This document shows, in pieces, positions 59,276 to 64,000 of a DNA stretch of 64,000 bases (the stretch's first letter is position 1; every line of letters begins with the position of its first letter). The stretch lies in the NCBI RefSeq assembly GCF_002161215.1, contig NZ_NFMB01000005.1:124001-188000 (forward strand). The letters run 5' to 3'. A program made the position numbers and the translations under genes. Source of the stretch: Flavonifractor sp. An10. Its GTDB lineage: Bacteria > Bacillota > Clostridia > Oscillospirales > Oscillospiraceae. The notes beneath the pieces were generated by a model that was not told where the DNA came from, did no database searches, and worked only from the letters and a program-made list of their open reading frames with translations.

Positions 59276-60181
59276 ATGTTTTCCACGCAGCCGCTGCTCG
59301 CGCTTTTTCTGACCCTTGCCATGGAACTGGGCCTCACCGCCTGCGGCGCGGAGGCCGCAGTACAGCCCTCCCCGGAGACGCCCGAGCCGCCGGCCCAGGT
59401 GCAGGAGACGCCGGAGCCCGCGCCTGACCCGGCCACGGAATCCCCGGAGCCCGGGCTGGAGGTCACCGAGGGGACGGAGACCTACCGGGGCTTCCGGATG
59501 GACAATGTGCTCCACGCCCCGGAGGGGGACATCCACTATCACATCTATATCCCGGACAGCTACGACGGCAGCGAGGCCTACGCCCTGTTCCTCACCCTCC
59601 CCGGCTATGAAGGGCTGTACTTCCAGGGCGTGGGGGAGAACCTGTATAGCGAGCGCTTCGCCTTCGAGGCGCTGAATTACAACGACCGCATGATTGTGGC
59701 CGCCCCGCAGCTGGGCGACTGGGGGGATACCTCGGCAGAGCAGGCCATCGCCCTGACGGAGTATCTGCTGGGCCGCTACAACATCGACCGGGAGCGGGTG
59801 TATGCCGAGGGCTACTCCGGCGGCGGGGAGACCATGTCCCGCGTCATGGGGATGCGGCCCGAGCTGTTTACCGCCTATCTCCAGTGCTCCTCCCAGTGGG
59901 ACGGGGCCTATGAGCCGGTGACGGAGGCCAGGGTGCCCGTGTACCTCGTCGTCGGGGAGAGCGATGAATATTACGGCTCTGAACCGAGCCGGAGGGCATA
60001 CAACCGGCTCCGCGAGCTCTATGCGGAGGCGGGCCTGACCGAGGAGGAGATCGGCCGGCTGGTGGTGCTGGACATCAAGGATGCGGACTACTTCCGGGAG
60101 GGCGGCGCCCCCAACCAGCACGGCGGCGGCAATCTGTTTGCGCAGGATCCGGAGATCATGGGGTGGCTGTTCGGACAGTGA
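59276..60181 (+). CDS. alpha/beta-hydrolase lipoprotein (esterase-like)
   Basis: 301 residues from ATG 59276. Lipoprotein signal with lipobox LTACG, then a 45-residue Pro/Glu/Thr linker, then a hydrolase domain. HIYIPDSYDGSEAYALFLTLPGYEG is the typical poly(3-hydroxybutyrate)depolymerase/feruloyl-esterase start. The nucleophile elbow is AEGYSGGGETMS (G-x-S-x-G), the acid is in VGESDEYYG, and the histidine may lie in APNQHGGGN. Predicted to act on an ester outside the membrane. Own promoter with the shared box at 59215. Confidence 0.85.
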   Translation: MFSTQPLLALFLTLAMELGLTACGAEAAVQPSPETPEPPAQVQETPEPAPDPATESPEPGLEVTEGTETYRGFRMDNVLHAPEGDIHYHIYIPDSYDGSEAYALFLTLPGYEGLYFQGVGENLYSERFAFEALNYNDRMIVAAPQLGDWGDTSAEQAIALTEYLLGRYNIDRERVYAEGYSGGGETMSRVMGMRPELFTAYLQCSSQWDGAYEPVTEARVPVYLVVGESDEYYGSEPSRRAYNRLRELYAEAGLTEEEIGRLVVLDIKDADYFREGGAPNQHGGGNLFAQDPEIMGWLFGQ

Positions 60182-60286
60182 CGCCCCATGCACCGGCAGA
60201 ACCCGGCGGCGCCCTGGCCCGGGCAGGCGATTGCAAAAGGCGGCCGGATGTGGTAGAGTATCCAAAAAAGACAGGGAGGCGGCACA

Positions 60287-61435
60287 ATGGAGTATCGTCA
60301 GCTGGGCCGCACCGGCCTGCTGGTCAGCGAGATCGGCATGGGGTGCGAGGGGTTTGTAGGCAAGAGCGATGAGCAGGTCAGGGAAATGGTGGATGCCATG
60401 GAGGCGGGCGGAGTCAACTGCATCGACCTCTACACCCCCAACCCGGAGTTCCGCTCCAGCCTGGGCCGCGCACTGCGGGGCCGGCGGGAGAAATTCATCC
60501 TCCAGGCCCACCTGTGCACCATCTGGAAGGACGGGCAGTACAAGCGCACCAGGGATCTGGACGAGGTGAAGGCGGGCTTTGCGGATCAGCTCCGGCGGCT
60601 GGAGACGGATCACGCGGAGATCGGCATGATCCACTATGTGGACTCCCTGGCCGACTGGGAGACGGTGCGCACCGGCGGCGTGCTGGACTACGCTGGGGAG
60701 TTGAAGGCCCGGGGCGTCATCCGGGCCGTCGGCCTGTCCAGCCACAACCCGGAGGTGGCCCTGGCGGCGGTGAACAGCGGCGCCGTCGAGGTGCTGATGT
60801 TCTCCATCAACCCCTGCTATGACCTCCAGCCCGCGGGGGAGGATGTGGAACAGCTCTGGAACGAGAAGAACTACGAGCAGCCCCTGGTGAACATGGATCC
60901 CCAGCGGCAGGAGCTGTATGAGACCTGCCAGCGGCTGGGTGTGGGCATCACGGTGATGAAGGCCTTCGGCGGCGGGGATCTGCTCAATGCCGAGCTGTCC
61001 CCGGCCGGGAGGGCCCTGACCCTCTGCCAGTGCCTCCACTACGCCCTGACCCGGCCCGGCGTGGCCTCCGTCATGTCCGGCGCCCGGAACCTGGAGGAGC
61101 TGAAAACCAGCATCGCCTATGAGGATGCGCCTGAGGCCGAGCGGGACTATGCCGCCGCCCTTGCGGCCCTGCCCAGGATCAGCTGGGTGGGGCACTGCAT
61201 GTACTGCGGCCACTGCGCCCCCTGCCCGGTGGGCATCGACGTGGCCGGCGTCACCAAGTTCCTGAACCTGGCCCGGGCCCAGGGGGAGGTGCCGGAGACC
61301 GTGCGGGAGCACTACGCTGTCCTGCCCCACCACGGCGGGGAGTGTATCTCCTGCGGGACCTGCGAGAGGCGCTGCCCCTTCGGCGTCCCGGTGCTGGAGA
61401 ATATGCGCCGGGCGGCGGAGCTGTTTGGAATGTGA
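60287..61435 (+). CDS. aldo/keto reductase with C-terminal ferredoxin domain
   Basis: 382 residues from ATG 60287. N-terminal AKR barrel: MEYRQLGRTGLLVSEIGMGCEG, CIDLYTPNPEFRSSLGRAL (catalytic D and Y), LQAHL, and GLSSHNPEVALAAVNSG. The C-terminus has two cysteine sets, HCMYCGHCAPCPVGIDV and ECISCGTCERRCPFGVPV, for two [4Fe-4S] clusters. This AKR-ferredoxin fusion is typical of anaerobes; substrate unknown. It has its own weak promoter (TTGCAA/TAGAGT) without the shared box. Ends at a strong terminator. Confidence 0.92.
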   Translation: MEYRQLGRTGLLVSEIGMGCEGFVGKSDEQVREMVDAMEAGGVNCIDLYTPNPEFRSSLGRALRGRREKFILQAHLCTIWKDGQYKRTRDLDEVKAGFADQLRRLETDHAEIGMIHYVDSLADWETVRTGGVLDYAGELKARGVIRAVGLSSHNPEVALAAVNSGAVEVLMFSINPCYDLQPAGEDVEQLWNEKNYEQPLVNMDPQRQELYETCQRLGVGITVMKAFGGGDLLNAELSPAGRALTLCQCLHYALTRPGVASVMSGARNLEELKTSIAYEDAPEAERDYAAALAALPRISWVGHCMYCGHCAPCPVGIDVAGVTKFLNLARAQGEVPETVREHYAVLPHHGGECISCGTCERRCPFGVPVLENMRRAAELFGM

Positions 61436-61442
61436 GACGGGG

Positions 61443-61481
61443 TGCGCGGACAGGCGGATGGGCCTGTCCGCGCATTTTTTC
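61443..61481 (+). terminator. rho-independent terminator
   Basis: TGCGCGGACAGGC and GCCTGTCCGCGCA, 6-base loop, then six Ts. Confidence 0.88.
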
Positions 61482-61558
61482 TTGCTATTTCCGCCGGAAA
61501 CCAGTAAAATAGTGCTCAAACAGGGCCCAGCGGCACAGGCGGAAAGGCGGCGGCGCAT

Positions 61559-62455
61559 ATGATGTACAACCCCCAGCTGGAGACCTTCCTCCGGGTGGCG
61601 GACGCGGGGAGCTTCAACAAGGCGGCGGAGGAGCTGTTCATCACGCCGCCGGCAGTGATCAAGCAGATCACCTCCCTGGAGTCCAGCCTGGACTTGAAGC
61701 TGTTTATCCGCAGCCCCCGGGGGCTGAAGCTCACCGAGGCGGGAAAGTCCCTCTACCGGGACGCCCAGTATGTGGTGCAGTACTGCAAGGACTCCGTGGT
61801 GCGGGCCAAGAACGCCGCCGAGGAGGGGGACAAGGTCATCCGCATCGGGGTCTCCCCCATGACGCCGGGGCAGTTCCTGCTGGATCTCTGGCCGGCCATC
61901 AAAACCCACTGCCCCAATATCAAATTCAAGATGGTTCCCTACGAGAACACCCCGGAGAACTCGGTGGAGATCCTGCGCAACCTGGGACAGAACATCGACA
62001 TCGTGGCCGGCCTCTTCGACCAGAACTTCCTGGAAAACCGGCAGTGCGACGCCCTGGAGCTGTCCCGGGAGCCCATCCGCTGCGCGGTGTCCATCTACCA
62101 CCCCCTGGCGGCCAGGGATCGTCTGACGGCGGAGGATCTGCACGGGGAGAACTTCCTGCTCATCCGCCGGGGCTGGAACCGCTATCTGGATCAGATGCGG
62201 GACGAGCTGTGGCGGGATCACCCCCAAATCCACATTGTGGACTTTGAGATGTTCAACATCAATGTGTTCAACCAGTGCGAGAACTCCGAGGACATCCTCA
62301 TGACCATCGACAACTGGCGGCAGGTTCACCCCCTGCTCAAGACCATCCCGGTGGACTGGAGCTACACCATCCCCTACGGGCTGCTCCACTCCCCCCGCCC
62401 CACGCCGACGGTGCGGCGGTTTCTCAAGGCGGTTCGGACGGTGTATCAGTTATAA
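61559..62455 (+). CDS. LysR-family transcriptional regulator
   Basis: 298 residues. Winged HTH: PQLETFLRVADAGSFNKAAEELFITPPAVIKQITSLESSLDLKLFIRSPRGLKLTEAG, then a periplasmic-binding-like effector domain (IRIGVSPMTPGQFLLDLWPAIKTHCPNIKFKMVP). ATG 61559 or 61562. It sits between the two AKR genes, and TTTCCGCCGGAAA (61490-61502) before it carries the same halves (TTCCG, CGGAA) as the boxes at 59215 and 63605. It is the first candidate for the regulator acting on those boxes. Confidence 0.92.
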   Translation: MMYNPQLETFLRVADAGSFNKAAEELFITPPAVIKQITSLESSLDLKLFIRSPRGLKLTEAGKSLYRDAQYVVQYCKDSVVRAKNAAEEGDKVIRIGVSPMTPGQFLLDLWPAIKTHCPNIKFKMVPYENTPENSVEILRNLGQNIDIVAGLFDQNFLENRQCDALELSREPIRCAVSIYHPLAARDRLTAEDLHGENFLLIRRGWNRYLDQMRDELWRDHPQIHIVDFEMFNINVFNQCENSEDILMTIDNWRQVHPLLKTIPVDWSYTIPYGLLHSPRPTPTVRRFLKAVRTVYQL

Positions 62456-62460
62456 CGCAA

Positions 62461-62517
62461 ACGTACATACTGCATAACTTTTCGAGACTTCTGCGGAAGT
62501 CTCGATTTTTTTATAAT
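62461..62517 (+). promoter_or_regulatory. promoter with shared box, copy 2
   Basis: GTACATACTGCATAAC (62463-62478) and TCGAGACTTCTGC (62482-62494) line up with the copy at 63585-63616 (about 25 of 35 bases). TTCTGC (62489) is 17 bases from TATAAT (62512-62517). The same region can form TCGAGACTT/AAGTCTCGA and end the LysR transcript in Ts. Confidence 0.6.
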
Positions 62518-62567
62518 GGGAGCACAACAGGAAGCGTCCCCCGCGGGGACGGGATCAGAGGTGTGCC

Positions 62568-63599
62568 ATGAACAACTTTCTCTTTGAAAACGGAACCAGG
62601 GTGCTCTTTGGCGGCGGATGCGTGCAGGAATATCTGGGCAGCTTCGTGAAGGGATACGGCCCCAGCGTGCTGCTGCTCACGGAGGAAGGAGATCGCCGCT
62701 CCGGCGCGGCGGATGAGGTGCGGGATATCCTGCGCCGGAGCGGGAAAACGATGGCGGAGTGCTCCGCCGGCCCCTTCTGCCCCCGGTATGAACAGGTGCA
62801 GCGGGCGGCCCGCCTGTGCCGGGAGCGCCGTGTGGATCTGATTTTGGGGGTGGGGGGCTCCGCCGTGCTGGACGGCTGCAAGGCCGCCTCCCTGGCGGCG
62901 GTGTGCCGGGGAGATCTGTGGGAGAACTTCGGAGAATCCCAGGGCGTGGTGGATGTGCCGCCCCTGCCGACAGGCTTTGTGGCGTCCCATCTGGAGACCG
63001 GGGCCGTCAGCGGGGCCGCGGGCCTGCTCCACGGACGCCGGTGCGTCTGGCGGGACTATCCCCCCTGTGACCCCAAATTCGCCCTGCTGGATCCGGCCCG
63101 CACCCGCGAGCTGTCCCGCCGGGAGCTCATACTCCAGGGCTTTTCCGCCCTGGCCGGGGCGCTGGAGGAATACCTGACCCTGGCGGACGGCATGAGCGTC
63201 TCCCGGGAGATGCTGGAGGCCCTGATGGAGGGGATGGCCCGGGAGCTGCGCATCTGCCGGCAGGCCCCGGGGGACGAGAACGCCCGGAGCAACCTGATGT
63301 GGCGGTGCGCCCTGTGGGGGAACCGGTTCTTCCAGCTGGGACGGCGGTTCTCCTTCCCGGCGCTGCCGGTGCGGGAGGCGGCCGTACTGGCCGCGTCGGA
63401 CTGGGAGGAGTACGCCGGCGTGCTGGCCGTCCTCCTGCTGGCCCTCTGCCGCCGGGAGGCGGAGGGGCATCCTGCGGCCCTGGCGGCCCTCTTGGCGGAG
63501 CTGTCCCTGCCCGCAGAGCCGGAGCAGCTGGGCGCGGCTGTCCGGAGGCGGCTGGAAAAGGTACCGTCCACCAAAAACCTTTTGGTACACACTGCGTAA
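62568..63599 (+). CDS. iron-type alcohol dehydrogenase homologue lacking metal ligands
   Basis: 343 residues, shorter than the usual 380-390. N-terminal Fe-ADH/BDH start (NNFLFENGTRVLFGGGCVQEYLGSFVKGYGPSVLLLTEEG). The NAD-binding segment is LILGVGGSAVLDGCKAASLAA, and DPKFALLDPARTRELSRRELILQGFSALAGALEEYL. In active members the last block contains Asp and His metal ligands (like D-I-M-S-H); here both are Ala, and the later metal histidines are absent. Probably not a dehydrogenase any more; may bind nucleotide or act as regulator. ATG 62568 with AGAGGTG. Confidence 0.85.
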   Translation: MNNFLFENGTRVLFGGGCVQEYLGSFVKGYGPSVLLLTEEGDRRSGAADEVRDILRRSGKTMAECSAGPFCPRYEQVQRAARLCRERRVDLILGVGGSAVLDGCKAASLAAVCRGDLWENFGESQGVVDVPPLPTGFVASHLETGAVSGAAGLLHGRRCVWRDYPPCDPKFALLDPARTRELSRRELILQGFSALAGALEEYLTLADGMSVSREMLEALMEGMARELRICRQAPGDENARSNLMWRCALWGNRFFQLGRRFSFPALPVREAAVLAASDWEEYAGVLAVLLLALCRREAEGHPAALAALLAELSLPAEPEQLGAAVRRRLEKVPSTKNLLVHTA

Positions 63600-63639
63600 C
63601 GAATCGGAACTTCCGCAGAGGGGGAAACGCCCCTATAAT
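63585..63639 (+). promoter_or_regulatory. promoter with shared box, copy 3
   Basis: GTACACACTGCGTAAC (63585-63600, overlapping the preceding stop) and AATCGGAACTTCCG (63602-63615). TTCCGC (63611) and TATAAT (63634-63639) are 17 bases apart. It drives the AKR gene at 63676. Confidence 0.7.
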
Positions 63640-63675
63640 ACAGGACGAAGGCAGCCAAGCAGGAGGATTTTCAGC

Positions 63676-64000
63676 ATGAACACACGTACATTGGGCGCAG
63701 ATCTGACGGTCTCCGCCGTGGGCCTGGGGTGCATGGGCTTCAGCCACGCCTACGGGGCGCCCACGGAGAAAAAGGAGGCGATCCGTTCCATCCGGGCCGC
63801 CTATGACCTGGGCTACACTATGTTCGACACCGCCGAGACCTACGGCACCGCCGCCGATCCCCACCACAATGAGAAGCTGGTGGGGGAGGCCCTGAGAGAT
63901 GTGCGGGACCGGGTGCAGATCGTCACCAAGTTCGGCATCCGCTTCGACGAGACCAGCGCGGCGGTGAACAAGCCGCTGATCCCCGACGCCCGTCCGGAGA
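63676..64000 (+). CDS. aldo/keto reductase (3' end outside window)
   Basis: 108 residues to the window edge, from ATG 63676 (AGGAGG). MNTRTLGADLTVSAVGLGCMGFSHAYG and GYTMFDTAETYGTAADPHHNEKLVGEALR show the AKR start with catalytic Asp and Tyr (F-D-T-A-E-x-Y-G), then IVTKFGIRFD with the catalytic Lys. This is the YakC/AKR13-like group using NADPH on aldehydes or ketones. It carries the shared promoter box and follows the Fe-ADH homologue. Confidence 0.93.
   Translation, partial: MNTRTLGADLTVSAVGLGCMGFSHAYGAPTEKKEAIRSIRAAYDLGYTMFDTAETYGTAADPHHNEKLVGEALRDVRDRVQIVTKFGIRFDETSAAVNKPLIPDARPE

Noticed and set aside
59246-62389. A 1047-residue minus-strand open frame opposite the esterase, AKR and LysR genes
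   Set aside because: Runs antisense through three recognisable genes and their terminator; no domain or start signal.

Overview
The window looks like chromosome from a GC-rich, anaerobic, Gram-positive member of the Clostridia, most like the Flavonifractor/Lawsonibacter/Oscillibacter group (Oscillospiraceae). This placement is inferred from style, not from a marker gene. The evidence is: coding sequence mostly above 65% GC, strong AGGAGG ribosome sites with frequent GTG and TTG starts, TTGACA-N17-TATAAT promoters, four S-layer-homology (SLH) surface proteins, several ferredoxin-type reductases, a CsoR/CopA copper module, and a complete-looking molybdenum cofactor and molybdate uptake block. 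There is no rRNA, no CRISPR array and no recognisable complete phage. One tRNA (Gln, CTG) is present.

Layout. 1-7.6 kb: a partial membrane protein, a GNAT acetyltransferase, an SLH-anchored polysaccharide deacetylase, a hairpin-rich inverted-repeat element, a flavinylation trio (ApbE, NusG-domain-II protein, Gx-type transporter), and a frameshifted lipoprotein deacetylase. 7.6-13 kb: two MFS exporters, cytidine deaminase, a TetR regulator whose operator recurs before the second exporter, a DUF362 ferredoxin protein and a DUF378 protein. 13-16 kb: csoR and a copA carrying a CopZ-like tail with its own likely start. 16-22.5 kb: a serine recombinase, a chimeric SLH protein of two base compositions, rarA, a small SLH protein, and an autoregulated HTH/membrane pair. 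22.6-31 kb: small genes, tRNA-Gln, an overlapping HAD/transglutaminase/Crp operon, rhodanese plus CoA-disulfide reductase, and an SLH protein with YcdB-like repeats.

31-39.5 kb is one functional block: a Moco riboswitch with a terminator, then moeA, moaC, mobB, moaA, a MOSC protein and mogA/moaB; a second, less certain Moco-type leader, then modABC and a MoeA-like molybdopterin-binding protein. 39.6-44.2 kb: MATE exporter, Lgt-like protein, two small membrane proteins and a condensation-type acyltransferase. 44.3-47 kb is an insertion hot spot (IS3 fragment, IS200/IS605 copy, orphan tyrosine integrase). 47-55.2 kb: a probable envelope export system (small beta protein, RND/MMPL transporter with a bactofilin-like tail, very large GLUG/coiled-coil membrane protein) transcribed away from a TetR-type regulator and a cytidylate-kinase-like gene, with a long dyad between them. 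55.2-59.2 kb is patchy accessory DNA (surface-protein fragment, small basic protein, HTH gene running into a second hairpin element, hypothetical genes). 59.2-64 kb: a lipoprotein esterase, an aldo/keto reductase with ferredoxin clusters, a LysR regulator, an iron-alcohol-dehydrogenase homologue without metal ligands, and a second aldo/keto reductase cut by the window end.

The strongest unexplained signals are: a shared promoter box with fixed spacing before three genes at 59.2-63.7 kb, the RND/bactofilin-tail/GLUG operon, the two hairpin elements with palindromic ends, and the internal CopZ start inside copA. All functional calls rest on reading the sequence; no database search was run.
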